Source: Sandaracinaceae bacterium | Lineage (GTDB): Bacteria; Myxococcota_A; Polyangia; Polyangiales; Sandaracinaceae | Reading direction: 5' to 3' | Assembly (NCBI GenBank): GCA_020633195.1 | Contig: JACKEC010000015.1 | Coordinates: forward strand, 806,001-870,000 | Length of the DNA: 64,000 bases | Shown: positions 1 to 9,617 of the stretch, in pieces | How positions within the stretch are numbered: the stretch's first letter is position 1 | How the letters are laid out: the number at the start of each line of letters is the position of its first letter | The notes under the pieces: model-generated | The model's input: the letters and a program-made list of their open reading frames with translations, nothing else | The model's database searches: none | Told to the model about the DNA's origin: nothing | Translations under genes and position numbers: made by a program

Positions 1-79
1 TGCATCGTGAAACGGGTCGGTTGCACCACTCTCTCCACCAGCCTTTACCTCGGAAGCGGAGTGTCCCAGCCTGAACGCG

Positions 80-2278
80 ATGCGGAGGTCGATCGTACGG
101 CTCGTCTTCCTCGCGTGCCTCGCCTGCAGCGAGCCCACCGCCGTCCGACCGCCGGGGCCCGAGCAGATGTCGGCCCCCGAGCCCCCACCGGACGCGGCGC
201 TCGTGATGCTCGTCGACCCGTTCGTGGGGTCGGCGAACGATGGGCAGACGTACCCGGGCGCGGTGACGCCATGGGGTCTCGCCTCACCGAGCCCCCACAC
301 CACGGTGAGCGATGCGCTCGCGTGGCTGGCCGGTGCGAAGGCCAACGCGGGCTACCTCCACGGAGAGCCCACCCTTCATGGGTTCGGCCAGACCCACCTC
401 TCCGGCGTGGGATGCCCCGATCTCGGCGGCCCGGTGATCGTTCCCACCGTCGGGGACGCACGGACCAGGTTCGACGCCTACGGCTCGCGCTACGAGAACG
501 AAAGGGCCTACGCCGGCTACTACGCGGTCGACCTCATCGACCACGGCGTGCACGCCGAGCTCACCGCGACGGCGCACGTCGGGGTGCAGCGCTTCTTCTT
601 TCCGGACCGCGACGGCGACGCCAACATCCTCATCGACGTCGGCCACACCCTGAGCTGGCGGAGGCCGGATGGTCGGGTCCGCGTGGTGTCGGAGACCGAG
701 GTCGAAGGCTTCGTCACCGGCGGCAACTTCTGCGCGCAAGAGAGCGTCTCGACGATCTTCTTCGTGGCGCGCTTCGATCAGCCCGCGATCGAGATGGGCA
801 CCTGGGGTGGTGAGCCGGAAGCGCTCGAGGCGCGCGGACGCGTGGGCGCGACGCTTCGCTTCCGCACGTGGCGAGGCCACCCGATCACGGTGGCGGTCGG
901 CCTCTCGCTCACGAGCGTGGAGGCGGCCCGCGCGAACCTGGACCGCGAGGCGGCGGGCCGTGGGTTCGTCGAGCTGCGCGACGACGCGGCGAGGCGCTGG
1001 CAGGAGGAGCTCGGTCGCGTCGAGATCGAAGGCGGCTCGGACGCCGACCGACGCCGCTTCTACACGGCGCTCTACCACGTGCTCATCCACCCGAGCGTCA
1101 TCTCCGACGCCGGTGAGGAGGAGCGCTACTCGGTCTTCTCGCTGTGGGACACGTACCGCAGCGTGCATCCGCTGCTCACGCTGCTCTACCCGGAGCGGCA
1201 GCTCGGGATGCTGCGTTCGTTGCGCGCGCTCACCCGCTCGCTCGGGGCGCCACCGAAGTGGGAGCTCCTCGGCAACGAGGTCAACATGATGGTCGGCGAT
1301 CCGCTCGCCGTCGTGGTCGCGCACTCCGTCGACGCGGGGCTGCGCGGCTTCGACGAAGAGGCGCTCTACATCGCCATGCGCGACGCGGCGCTCGAGCGCG
1401 GCGTCGACGCGCACCGCCCCGCGAACGACGACTACCTCGACCTCGGGTACGTTCCCATGGAGCGCTCACTCGAAGCCTGGGGGCCCGTCTCGACGACCCT
1501 CGAGTACGCGCTGGCAGACGCGGGCCTCTCCCGCGTCGCCGTCGCGCTCGGTCACACCGACGACGCGTCGGCGCTCGCCGCGCGCGCCTCGAGCTGGGAG
1601 GCGCTGTTCGATCCAACGACAGGGCTGATCCGCCCCCTCATGACCGACGGGACGCCGTACGCGCCCTTCGACCCCGACGCCGAGGCCGGCAGCTCACCCG
1701 GCCCGCGCACCGGCGGCCCCGGCTACGTCGAGGGCACCGCCTGGGCGTACGCGTTCTTCGTCCCGCACGACATCGAGCGCTTGGTCGAGCGGCACGGCGA
1801 CGCGGCGACGTTCGTGAGTCGACTCGACGACGTCTTCACCACGGATCGATTCTCGATGTGGAACGAACCGGACATCGCGTACCCGTACCTGTTCGACTAC
1901 GTCCCCGGCGAGGAGGCGCGAACGCAACGAATCGTGCGCGACGCGATGGCCACCCACTTCGGCACCGGACCGAGCGGGCTGCCTGGAAACGACGACGCCG
2001 GCACCCTGAGCGCGTGGTTCGTGTTCTCCGCCCTCGGCCTCTACCCGGACGACCCCACGCGGGCGCGCTACGCCCTCGGGAGCCCGCTGTTCTCCACCGC
2101 GACGCTGCACCTCGAAGCGGGCGACGTCGTGATCCAAGCGAACGGAAACGCCGCGGACCGGCCGTTCGTCACCGCGCGGACCTGGAACGGCGAAGACCTC
2201 GCGCTCCCGTTCGTCGAGCACGCGACCGTCGTTGGCGGGGGAACGCTGCGGCTCGAGATGAGCGCGACCCCGCCGTAG
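80..2278 (+). CDS. GH92 family alpha-mannosidase, exported (probable lipoprotein)
   Basis: Exo-acting alpha-mannosidase of glycoside hydrolase family 92, expected to trim alpha-mannosides from glycans outside the cytoplasm. The 732-residue length fits the family. Family landmarks seen: an N-terminal DPFVG segment and GFGQTHLSG near residue 100, SLWDTYR in the middle, and GNDDAGTLSAW near residue 640, which carries the Asp pair of the Ca2+-dependent active site. The first 16 residues form a short hydrophobic signal ending in Leu-Ala-Cys, consistent with a lipoprotein. The gene is convergent with the LysR gene downstream, and no carbohydrate-uptake partners are seen next to it. Substrate linkage (alpha-1,2/1,3/1,6) cannot be read from the sequence. 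Confidence 0.93.
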   Translation: MRRSIVRLVFLACLACSEPTAVRPPGPEQMSAPEPPPDAALVMLVDPFVGSANDGQTYPGAVTPWGLASPSPHTTVSDALAWLAGAKANAGYLHGEPTLHGFGQTHLSGVGCPDLGGPVIVPTVGDARTRFDAYGSRYENERAYAGYYAVDLIDHGVHAELTATAHVGVQRFFFPDRDGDANILIDVGHTLSWRRPDGRVRVVSETEVEGFVTGGNFCAQESVSTIFFVARFDQPAIEMGTWGGEPEALEARGRVGATLRFRTWRGHPITVAVGLSLTSVEAARANLDREAAGRGFVELRDDAARRWQEELGRVEIEGGSDADRRRFYTALYHVLIHPSVISDAGEEERYSVFSLWDTYRSVHPLLTLLYPERQLGMLRSLRALTRSLGAPPKWELLGNEVNMMVGDPLAVVVAHSVDAGLRGFDEEALYIAMRDAALERGVDAHRPANDDYLDLGYVPMERSLEAWGPVSTTLEYALADAGLSRVAVALGHTDDASALAARASSWEALFDPTTGLIRPLMTDGTPYAPFDPDAEAGSSPGPRTGGPGYVEGTAWAYAFFVPHDIERLVERHGDAATFVSRLDDVFTTDRFSMWNEPDIAYPYLFDYVPGEEARTQRIVRDAMATHFGTGPSGLPGNDDAGTLSAWFVFSALGLYPDDPTRARYALGSPLFSTATLHLEAGDVVIQANGNAADRPFVTARTWNGEDLALPFVEHATVVGGGTLRLEMSATPP

Positions 2279-2332
2279 GGCTCGGTCCCCCCGACGAAGG
2301 TGAATCGCATTGGAACCCGAACCCGGGTTCGC

Positions 2333-3229
2333 TCAGGGGTGAGGGCCACGCTCCCACGGGAGGGGCGTCAGCTCGGCTTGCAAGTGATCGAGGAACGTCT
2401 TCACCTTCGGGGAGAGGTGGCGCGTGCTGGGATAGACCGCGTACAGCGGGATCGCTGGCGAGTGCCACGCCCGGAGGATTCGCCGGAGGGAAGGGTCGCG
2501 CACACATCGGAAGGCGGGGAGCATGGCGACGCCGAGGCCCTCGCGCGCTGCCTCCTCGAGAAACTCGAAGTCGTTGACGACGAGCCGCGCGCGCATGCTG
2601 ACGGCGACCTCTTCGTCGTCGCGCACGAGCGTCCAGCGGCCGAGCGTACCGGCGCCGAAGACGAGGCAATCCATGTCCTCGAGGTCGGCCGGCGTGGCGG
2701 GCTCTCCGACGCGTTCGAGGAGGCGCGGGCTCGCCACGAGGAAGCTCTCGAGCGCGCCGAGCCTCCGCGCCACGAGCGTCGAGTCGACGAGGTCGCCCGC
2801 GCGGACCCCGACGTCGAATCCGTCGTGGACGAGGTCGACGACGCGGTCGGCGCAGACCAGCTCGACCTGCACGTCCGGGTAGCGCTGCATGTACGTGCCT
2901 ACCGCCGGCGCGAGGAAGCCGAAGTTGAGCGGCATCGTGACTCGGAGCCGGCCGCGCGGACTCTCTTGCATGCGGTTGACGGAGAGCTCGGCGTCCTCGA
3001 CTTCGGCCGCGACGCGCGCCGCGTGGTCGTAATAGACCCGACCGACGTCGGTCAGGCTGAGCGAGCGCGTGGTGCGTTGCAGGAGCCGCGCCCCCAGCCG
3101 CGCCTCGAGCTCGGACACCTTCCGGCTCACGGTCGAGGTGGGCATGTCGAGCTCACGCGAGGCGCCCACGAAGCTGCCCGCCTTCACGACCTTGGCGAAC
3201 ACGAGGATCGCGTTGACGTCGAGGTTCAT
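2333..3229 (-). CDS. LysR family transcriptional regulator
   Basis: 298-residue LysR-type regulator. The N-terminal winged HTH (about residues 5-62) shows the usual GSFVGASRELDMPTSTVSRK pattern, followed by the linker helix and an effector-binding domain with the periplasmic-binding-protein fold. It is of the CrgA/DsdC-like subgroup that often sits opposite single metabolic genes. It is divergent from the YceI gene with about 100 bases between the two starts, so YceI is its likely target along with itself. The effector is unknown. Confidence 0.93.
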   Translation of the reverse strand: MNLDVNAILVFAKVVKAGSFVGASRELDMPTSTVSRKVSELEARLGARLLQRTTRSLSLTDVGRVYYDHAARVAAEVEDAELSVNRMQESPRGRLRVTMPLNFGFLAPAVGTYMQRYPDVQVELVCADRVVDLVHDGFDVGVRAGDLVDSTLVARRLGALESFLVASPRLLERVGEPATPADLEDMDCLVFGAGTLGRWTLVRDDEEVAVSMRARLVVNDFEFLEEAAREGLGVAMLPAFRCVRDPSLRRILRAWHSPAIPLYAVYPSTRHLSPKVKTFLDHLQAELTPLPWERGPHP

Positions 3230-3240
3230 TGTCCCACCTC

Positions 3241-3257
3241 CGGGATGATTACTCCCG
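3241..3257. promoter_or_regulatory. Inverted repeat in the LysR/YceI intergenic region
   Basis: CGGGA-N7-TCCCG, 11 bases upstream of the LysR start and inside the divergent promoter region. The position is typical for LysR autoregulation, but the arms are short, so this is only a candidate operator. Confidence 0.35.
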
Positions 3258-3295
3258 TCGATGGACGCTAACGCCGCGAGCGGGACGACACTAGG

Positions 3296-3322
3296 TTCCT
3301 GTCATCTCGAACCGAACAGGAA
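3296..3322. promoter_or_regulatory. Inverted repeat overlapping the YceI ribosome binding region
   Basis: TTCCTGT and ACAGGAA arms of 7 bases separated by 13. The right arm contains the AGGAA that should serve as Shine-Dalgarno for the ATG at 3330. It may be a protein binding site or an RNA hairpin that masks the RBS. Confidence 0.4.
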
Positions 3323-3329
3323 AACCACC

Positions 3330-3878
3330 ATGACCACGCAGCGTTGGAACATCGACATCACCCACTCCGGCATCAACTTCTCGGTCCGCCACATGGTCTT
3401 CGCCAAGGTCCGTGGCCGCTTCGCGAAGTGGAGCGGGCTCGTGCAGTTCGACCCCGACCAGCCGACGCGCGGCCAGGTCGAGGTCACCATCGATGCGGCC
3501 AGCATCGACACCGGCGTCGCCGACCGTGACAAGCACCTCCGGTCCGCCGACTTCTTCGACGCGGAGCGCTTCACCACGCTGCGCTTCGAGAGCACGAAGT
3601 TCGAGCAGAACGACGGCGGGGAGCTCAAGGTGCACGGCGCCTTGACCCTACGGGACATCACCCGAGACGTCGTGCTCGACGCCAGCTTCCTCGGCGCGGG
3701 CAAGGACCCGTGGGGCAACCAGCGCGTGGCGTTCTCCGCGAGCACGTCGGTCGACCGACGCGACTTCGGGCTCGAGTGGAATCAGGCTCTCGAGGCCGGC
3801 GGGCTGCTGGTTGGCGAGCGCGTGGACATCGAGATCGAAGTGCAGGCGGTCGCGGCCGCGAGCGAGCAGGCCGCGTGA
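3330..3878 (+). CDS. YceI-like lipocalin-fold protein
   Basis: 182-residue YceI family protein, a lipocalin-like beta-barrel that binds long polyisoprenoid or similar hydrophobic ligands. Hallmarks: WNIDITHSGINFSVRHM at the N-terminus, the KVRGRF segment, and a C-terminal region ending in VDIEIEVQA. I start at 3330 rather than 3261 because the longer version adds a non-conserved 23-residue tail, and an AGGAA lies just upstream of 3330. No signal peptide is seen, so this copy is probably cytoplasmic. It is divergent from a LysR gene, a common arrangement for cytosolic YceI homologues tied to redox or electrophile stress. Confidence 0.92.
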   Translation: MTTQRWNIDITHSGINFSVRHMVFAKVRGRFAKWSGLVQFDPDQPTRGQVEVTIDAASIDTGVADRDKHLRSADFFDAERFTTLRFESTKFEQNDGGELKVHGALTLRDITRDVVLDASFLGAGKDPWGNQRVAFSASTSVDRRDFGLEWNQALEAGGLLVGERVDIEIEVQAVAAASEQAA

Positions 3879-3971
3879 GCGTGTTGCCGCGCCTTCTCGC
3901 GCGGACGCACGTGCGTCACGGCGCCCGCCCTATCGGGACGGAGCGCTGCGTGGTATCGACAAGAGCGGGGG

Positions 3972-3993
3972 CGCGCTGGTACGAGCCAGCGCG
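3972..3993. other. Hairpin between YceI and acnA
   Basis: CGCGCTGG and CCAGCGCG arms with a 6-base loop, in the 248-base gap between the YceI stop and the aconitase start. There is no T-run after it, so it is not a convincing intrinsic terminator. It could lie in the acnA 5' untranslated region. Confidence 0.35.
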
Positions 3994-4126
3994 AGCCCGC
4001 CCCTCCCTACCGGCGGAGCGACCTCTCGTCAGCGGGTCCGCGGCTCACCTCGATGCTCTGTCTCCCGAAGACCGTTGCCGGGCCTCCTGACACCCCGTCC
4101 CACGAGAAAGCCGAGAAAGCCGAACG

Positions 4127-6850
4127 ATGAGCGCCCTCCTCGACATCACCGACACGCTGACGACCGCTTCGGGGACGGCCCGCTACGCCAGCCTCGCGAA
4201 GCTGGCCCAGGCCACGAGCTCGGATACCTCTCGCCTCCCGCACACGGTCAAGATTCTCTTGGAGAACATCGCGCGAAGAGTCGAGAGCAACGACGTCTCG
4301 CTTTCGGATATCGAGTCGCTCGCGCGGTGGCCGGATGGTGCTGACGCGTCCATCGCGTTCATGCCGGCCCGGGTGTTGATGCAAGACTTCACGGGTGTCC
4401 CATCCGTCGTCGACCTCGCCGCGATGCGAAGCGCAGTTACTCGGGCGGGCGGCGACCCGAGGCGGGTCAACCCCTTCGTCCCCGTCGACTTGGTCATCGA
4501 CCACTCGGTCCAGGTCGATCGCTTTGGCGGCGCTGACTCGTACGCTGCCAACCTCGAGTGGGAGTACCGACGAAACCGTGAGCGCTACGCGCTCCTCAAC
4601 TGGGCCCAGCAGGCGTTCGACGGATTTCGCGTGGTCCCCCCGGGGATGGGGATCTGCCACCAGGTGAACCTGGAGCATCTGGGCCGCGTGGTCATCGCGC
4701 GCGACGGCTGGGTCTTTCCCGATACCGTGGTCGGCACCGACTCGCACACGCCCATGATCAACGGCTTGGGCATCTTGGGTTGGGGCGTGGGTGGCATCGA
4801 GGCGGAAGCGGCGATGCTCGGCCAGCCGATGTTCCTGCCAAAGCCCGTCGTCCTCGGGGTCCGGACGCGAGGCACCTTGCCGCCCGGCACGACAGCCACC
4901 GATCTCGTACTGACGCTGACGCAGATGCTCAGGGCGCACGGCGTCGTGGGGAAATTCGTCGAGTTCTTCGGGCCCGGCCTCAGCAGTCTGAGCATCGCTG
5001 ACCGCGCTACGATGTCGAACATGTCACCCGAGTTCGGCGCTACGGCTACTTTGTTTCCCGTCGACGCGAACACCCTGAAGTACCTGCACCTCACGGGCCG
5101 CGGGGACAACCTCGATCTCGTCGAGAAGTACGCCCGCGAGCAGGGGTTGTTCAGGACGGACTCCGACCCGGAGCCGAACTTCAGCGAGGTGGTGGATCTC
5201 GATCTCTCCACCGTCGTGCCCAGCGTCGCCGGGCCGAAGCGACCCCAGGACCGGGTGCCCCTCGGCGCTGTGCCGGCGTCCTTCGAGTCCGCCCTGGTGG
5301 GCGCCGCGGCCAACGTCGGCGCGAAGGACATCGCTCGTCTCGTCGCGGAGGGTTGCTCCGCCGCCGGGGACTTCCAGAGAGCACCCGCCGAACGGCTGGG
5401 GCGACCCGACGCCGCAGCCTCCGTGACGCATGGTTCGGTCGTCATCGCTGCCATCACGAGCTGTACCAACACGTCGAACCCGTCGGTCATGATCGCCGCG
5501 GGACTGTTGGCGCGGAACGCGGTCAACGCCGGTTTGACGTGCCAACCCTGGGTGAAGACATCGCTCGCCCCGGGTTCGCGGGTCGTGACGCAGTACCTCG
5601 ACGAGGCGGGGCTGACGCCGTACCTCGACCAATTGGGCTTCAACCTGGTCGGCTACGGCTGCACGACCTGCATTGGGAACTCGGGCCCGTTGCCCGAGGA
5701 GATCGCTGAGGCGGTCACCAGCAGGGACCTCGTCGTGGCCGCCGTCCTCTCCGGCAACCGGAACTTCGAGGGGCGTATTCACGCCCAGGTGAAGGCGAGC
5801 TACTTGGCCTCTCCTCCACTCTGCGTCGCGTACGCGCTGGTTGGTACGGTGCTGTGCGATCTCAGCGTCGACCCTCTCGGAACCGACGACACCGGAGAGC
5901 CCGTGTACCTCGCGGACATCTGGCCCTCCGCCGAGGAGATCGAATCGGTCATCGCCGCCTCCGTCTCGTCGGATCAGTTCGACTCCGAGTACGGCCGCAT
6001 CTTCGATGGCGACGAGAGCTGGCGCGACATGCCCGCGCCGACGGGGACCACCTTCGATTGGGTAGACCAATCGACTTACGTGCGGGAGCCGCCGTTCTTC
6101 ATCGACTTTCAGCCCTCGCCGAAGCAGCTGGCAGATATCGTGGACGCTCGAGCTCTCGCGGTGCTGGGCGACTCGATCACGACCGACCACATCTCGCCGG
6201 CCGGCGCCATCGCCGTCGCTTCGACGGCGGGCCAGTATCTCGTCGAGCGCGGTGTCCCGCCCGCCGAGTTCAACAGCTACGGGTCCCGACGCGGCAATCA
6301 CGAGGTCATGATGCGTGGGACCTTCGGAAACCTTCGACTGCGCAACGGGCTCGTCCCGGGCGTCGAAGGGCCCTGGACGCTGCACATCCCCAGCGGAGAC
6401 CGGTTGAGCATCTACGATGCAGCCGTGCGGTACCAGCAGGAGGGCACACCCCTCGTGGTGATCGCCGGTCGAGAGTATGGGGCCGGAAGCTCGCGGGACT
6501 GGGCGGCGAAGGGTGCTGCGCTACTCGGCATCAAGTCGATCATCGCCCAGAGCTACGAGCGTATTCACCGCAGCAACCTCGTTTGTATGGGTATTCTACC
6601 TCTACAGTTCGAGGAGGGGGACTCGGCTGAATCGCTCGGGCTGACTGGGTCGGAGGTCTTCACGATCAGCGGGATCGCGGATGGCATCGTCCCGCGCCAG
6701 CGCGCGCACGTCGTCGCGAGTCGACCAGATGGGACCGCCGTGTCGTTCGACACGTTGGTCAGAATCGATGCGCTCACCGAGGTCGACTACTTCAGGAACG
6801 AGGGCATCCTGCAGATGGTGCTGCGCCAGATTCTGCGCGCTGACGACTGA
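4127..6850 (+). CDS. acnA: Aconitate hydratase A
   Basis: Interconverts citrate and isocitrate through cis-aconitate in the TCA cycle, using a labile [4Fe-4S] cluster. The 907-residue length is typical of AcnA/IRP-type aconitase. Cluster ligands are visible as SCTNTSNPSVM near residue 444 and the CTTC pair in GYGCTTCIGNSGPL near residue 511. The swivelling C-terminal domain has GDSITTDHISPAG and GREYGAGSSRDWAAKG. It stands alone, with no other TCA genes beside it. GC and codon use are lower than in the genes right of 47 kb. Confidence 0.97.
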   Translation: MSALLDITDTLTTASGTARYASLAKLAQATSSDTSRLPHTVKILLENIARRVESNDVSLSDIESLARWPDGADASIAFMPARVLMQDFTGVPSVVDLAAMRSAVTRAGGDPRRVNPFVPVDLVIDHSVQVDRFGGADSYAANLEWEYRRNRERYALLNWAQQAFDGFRVVPPGMGICHQVNLEHLGRVVIARDGWVFPDTVVGTDSHTPMINGLGILGWGVGGIEAEAAMLGQPMFLPKPVVLGVRTRGTLPPGTTATDLVLTLTQMLRAHGVVGKFVEFFGPGLSSLSIADRATMSNMSPEFGATATLFPVDANTLKYLHLTGRGDNLDLVEKYAREQGLFRTDSDPEPNFSEVVDLDLSTVVPSVAGPKRPQDRVPLGAVPASFESALVGAAANVGAKDIARLVAEGCSAAGDFQRAPAERLGRPDAAASVTHGSVVIAAITSCTNTSNPSVMIAAGLLARNAVNAGLTCQPWVKTSLAPGSRVVTQYLDEAGLTPYLDQLGFNLVGYGCTTCIGNSGPLPEEIAEAVTSRDLVVAAVLSGNRNFEGRIHAQVKASYLASPPLCVAYALVGTVLCDLSVDPLGTDDTGEPVYLADIWPSAEEIESVIAASVSSDQFDSEYGRIFDGDESWRDMPAPTGTTFDWVDQSTYVREPPFFIDFQPSPKQLADIVDARALAVLGDSITTDHISPAGAIAVASTAGQYLVERGVPPAEFNSYGSRRGNHEVMMRGTFGNLRLRNGLVPGVEGPWTLHIPSGDRLSIYDAAVRYQQEGTPLVVIAGREYGAGSSRDWAAKGAALLGIKSIIAQSYERIHRSNLVCMGILPLQFEEGDSAESLGLTGSEVFTISGIADGIVPRQRAHVVASRPDGTAVSFDTLVRIDALTEVDYFRNEGILQMVLRQILRADD

Positions 6851-7428
6851 TTCGGAGGTCGCGACAGCCACGCTGTGTCGCCGTCGAAGGGTGGGGATGC
6901 CGCGACCTGGGCCGTCGACCGCGCCAGACGCCGACCCTGTCGTCGCCGCCTGGCGCCCCATCGCCGTCCTCAACGCGGCGCGACGGCTCCATATCGCGGG
7001 AGAGCAGCGCGGCCTCCTGCATGGAGCACAGGAAGCTGACGCCGAGCGCGAGCGAGACGTAGACGACGAGCAGGAGGGTGGCGAGCCTCACGTGCAGTCG
7101 CGATCAGGCGCGACCCGCGCACGAGGTCGGTCCGTCACGTTGGCGGTCGAGGTGGCTTGACGTCGGCGTCAGCCGCACCCAAGTCTCACTCGACATGCGC
7201 GCGACACTCACGTTTCGACGACCCGTTCGCGCCGACTCCCATGTCGAGGTCGCGGCCGTGCCCGATCTCGCCGCGATCGCCTGACGGCGGTCGCGGCAGC
7301 GCGGCCCAGCTCCATTCGAGCCGATGCTCCGCGCTCGGCGCTCGACTCTCCACACACCCGCTCGGCCGCGCCGCCGGCCGCCCTCGACCCAGTTCACCGT
7401 GCGACCCACGAGATCGGAACGGTTCATC
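6851..7428. other. Gap between acnA and rnk
   Basis: 578 bases without an intact gene. The only recognisable content is the truncated CNNM/DUF21 N-terminus on the minus strand at 6999-7091. The rest shows no clear coding signal or repeat. Confidence 0.5.
6999..7091 (-). pseudogene. N-terminal remnant of a CNNM/CorC-type (DUF21) membrane protein
   Basis: The first 31 codons read as a hydrophobic segment followed by VSFLCSMQEAALLS. This is very close to the conserved start of DUF21/CNNM transporters, in which the first membrane helix carries SFLCSxxEAxLLS. After the LLS the frame loses all resemblance and becomes Arg/Gly/Pro-rich shadow sequence. Only the first helix remains, so this is a broken relic, not a functional gene. 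Confidence 0.55.
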
Positions 7429-7878
7429 ATGCCTCTCCCGCTCCCGGACATCCTCATCTCCGAAGACGACTTCGAGACGCTCTGTGACTTGCTGGCGTCC
7501 GCCCCACCGTCGGCGCGGTTGGCGGCCGACAGGCTCGACGCTGAGCTCGCCCGGGCGCGCATCGTCCCCGCCGCCGAGCTCCCGGCGGACGTCGTCGCGC
7601 TGGGCACGCGCGTGATCGTCGAGGAGCTCACCTCGGATGTGCGCCGTGTCATCACGCTCGTCCTCCCCCGGGATGCGGACGCCGACGAGGGCCGCATCTC
7701 CGTGCTCTCTCCGGTCGGCAGCGCCCTGCTCGGCCTGCGCACGGGGCAGGTGATCGAGTGGTCTGTGCCGGCGCGACCGAAGGCGCGCTTCTGCATCGCG
7801 GCCGTGCTCCATCAGCCAGCGCCGGCGCCCGTGAGCCCCTCGGCGCGCTCGATGGCGCGCGGCGGGGCCGCCGCATGA
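7429..7878 (+). CDS. rnk: Rnk-like nucleoside diphosphate kinase regulator (GreA/GreB C-terminal domain)
   Basis: 149 residues. The N-terminal part has ISEDDFETLCDLL and a helical hairpin rich in Ala/Leu/Arg. The C-terminal part (about residues 50-130) matches the GreA/GreB C-terminal FKBP-like domain, with GTRVIVEEL, RRVITLVLP, DEGRISVLSPVGSALLGL and GQVIEW. Rnk-type proteins bind RNA polymerase through this domain but lack the long coiled coil of Gre factors. I prefer the ATG at 7429 because the upstream extension is non-conserved. The last 15 residues are a low-complexity tail. Confidence 0.85.
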   Translation: MPLPLPDILISEDDFETLCDLLASAPPSARLAADRLDAELARARIVPAAELPADVVALGTRVIVEELTSDVRRVITLVLPRDADADEGRISVLSPVGSALLGLRTGQVIEWSVPARPKARFCIAAVLHQPAPAPVSPSARSMARGGAAA

Positions 7879-8063
7879 GCGAGGTAGCTCCGCGTCGGGC
7901 CTTCACGTCCCGCGTCATCGCGGTACCTCGCCGGGGTGGCGTGGGGCGCACGTCGGGGCAGAGTAGGTAGCACCGAGGAGCGTCGATCCCTCGAGGCACG
8001 GTCCACGTCCCCAACCGCAAGCGCGCCTGCGGGGGTCACAACCGCTATGCTCGGCCCGCGACG

Positions 8064-9599
8064 ATGGCCCGATCGACCGCAGCCCAGGGAGACTCGAGCG
8101 CGACGCGAATGTCGCGGTGTGTCGACACGCTCCACGCCGCGTTCCACGATCCCGAGTCGACCGCGCACCGAGTGACCGAGAGCACCGTGGGCGTGCTCAT
8201 CGTCCTGTCGGTCGCGCTGCTGTCGCTCGAGCCGTTCCTGGACGACCCGAAGACGCTCGCGGCGCTCGTGGTCGTCGACCGCGTCGTGTTGGTGATCTTC
8301 GCGGTCGAGGTCACGCTCCGGATCCTCTCGGTGCGCCCATCCGAGCTGGCCATCTTCCGTCTCCCTCCGCTCGGTCGGCTCCGAGCGCGCGCCGTCGCGA
8401 GCCTGAAACACGCCCTCGAGCCGATGGTGCTCATCGACATCATCACCGTGCTCGCGCTGGTGCCTGCACTGCGCGGCCTGCGCGCGATTCGGCTATTGAG
8501 GCTCCTGCGTTCGATCCGCGTCTTCCGCTACTCGAATCCGTTCACGTCCATCGTGCACGCCCTCGAGCAGGACCGGCTGCTGTTCACGTTCGCGATCGGG
8601 GTCCTCGGAACGGAGGTGGTCGTCGGCGGCCTGAGCATGTTCCTGGTCGAGCGGGGGCACAACGCGGACATCAGCACCCTCGCGGACGGCGTGTGGTGGG
8701 CGATCGTCACCATCACCACCGTCGGCTTCGGCGACATCACCCCGGTGACGGGGCTCGGGCGCGTCCTCGGCGGCGTGATGATGGTCGGGGGTATGTTCAC
8801 GCTCGCGCTGTTCGCCGGTATCGTCGGCCACAGCCTCCTGAACGCGGTGCTCACGATCCGCGAGGAGCAGTTTCGCATGAGCAGCCGCGTCAACCACGTC
8901 ATCGTCTGCGGGTACGACCCGAGCGCGGCGATGTTCCTGGACGTCCTCCGTCGGGAGCTCGACGGCGAGATGCCGATCGTGCTGTTCGGTGAGGGTGAGC
9001 GGCCGCCGGCCGTACCTCCGGAGATGATCTGGGTGTCGGGTGACCCGACCAAGAGCAGCGAGCTCGACAAGGTGAACCTCGACCGCGCGGCCGCGGTCAT
9101 CATCGTCGGCTCGCGTACGGTTCAACCGCAGGTCGCTGACGCGATCACGCTACTCATGCTGTTCACCCTCCGATCGCACGCGCAGCGAGAGGACCTGGAT
9201 CGACACAAGCCGCTCTACATCGTGGCGGAGATTCTCGACTCGGAGAACGTGCGGCACGCCCGGACCGCGGGCGCCGACGAGGTGATCGAGACCCGGCGCG
9301 TCGGCTTCTCTTTGCTCGCCCACTCCATCACCCACCAGGGGACCGCGGACTCGCTGGGACGCCTGATCATGAAGGGCGACCACAACTTCTACGTCGGTCG
9401 GGTCCCGATCGATCTCGACGAGCCCTGGACGTACGGCGAGCTCATGCGCGAGCTCAGGCTCGCCGACCGCGGCGTGCTCGTCGTCGGCGTCCGTGGCCGC
9501 GGCGGCTCCGAGACGATCAACCCGGCGCGCGACCACCCGGTCGATCAGGACACGGTGCTACTCTATCTGGCGAACGAGCCGTTGCTCGAGCCGCCGTGA
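8064..9599 (+). CDS. Voltage-gated-like potassium channel with RCK/TrkA-N domain
   Basis: 511 residues. Residues about 40-270 form a six-helix channel: an S4-like helix carries regularly spaced arginines (RAIRLLRLLRSIRVFR, about residues 140-155), and the pore loop holds the selectivity filter TVGFGD near residue 218. The part after about residue 280 is a regulator of K+ conductance domain, starting NHVIVCGYDPSA and with conserved VSGDPT. It probably mediates ligand-gated K+ flux across the inner membrane. No partner subunit is encoded nearby. S4 arginines suggest voltage sensing, but this is inferred. Confidence 0.9.
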   Translation: MARSTAAQGDSSATRMSRCVDTLHAAFHDPESTAHRVTESTVGVLIVLSVALLSLEPFLDDPKTLAALVVVDRVVLVIFAVEVTLRILSVRPSELAIFRLPPLGRLRARAVASLKHALEPMVLIDIITVLALVPALRGLRAIRLLRLLRSIRVFRYSNPFTSIVHALEQDRLLFTFAIGVLGTEVVVGGLSMFLVERGHNADISTLADGVWWAIVTITTVGFGDITPVTGLGRVLGGVMMVGGMFTLALFAGIVGHSLLNAVLTIREEQFRMSSRVNHVIVCGYDPSAAMFLDVLRRELDGEMPIVLFGEGERPPAVPPEMIWVSGDPTKSSELDKVNLDRAAAVIIVGSRTVQPQVADAITLLMLFTLRSHAQREDLDRHKPLYIVAEILDSENVRHARTAGADEVIETRRVGFSLLAHSITHQGTADSLGRLIMKGDHNFYVGRVPIDLDEPWTYGELMRELRLADRGVLVVGVRGRGGSETINPARDHPVDQDTVLLYLANEPLLEPP

Positions 9600-9617
9600 C
9601 ACACGGCTCCGCCGGCG

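Noticed and set aside
2318..2331. Palindrome CGAACCCGGGTTCG as an intrinsic terminator after the GH92 gene
   Set aside because: It is self-complementary but has no loop and no T-run; it could be a bidirectional stop site but there is no positive evidence.
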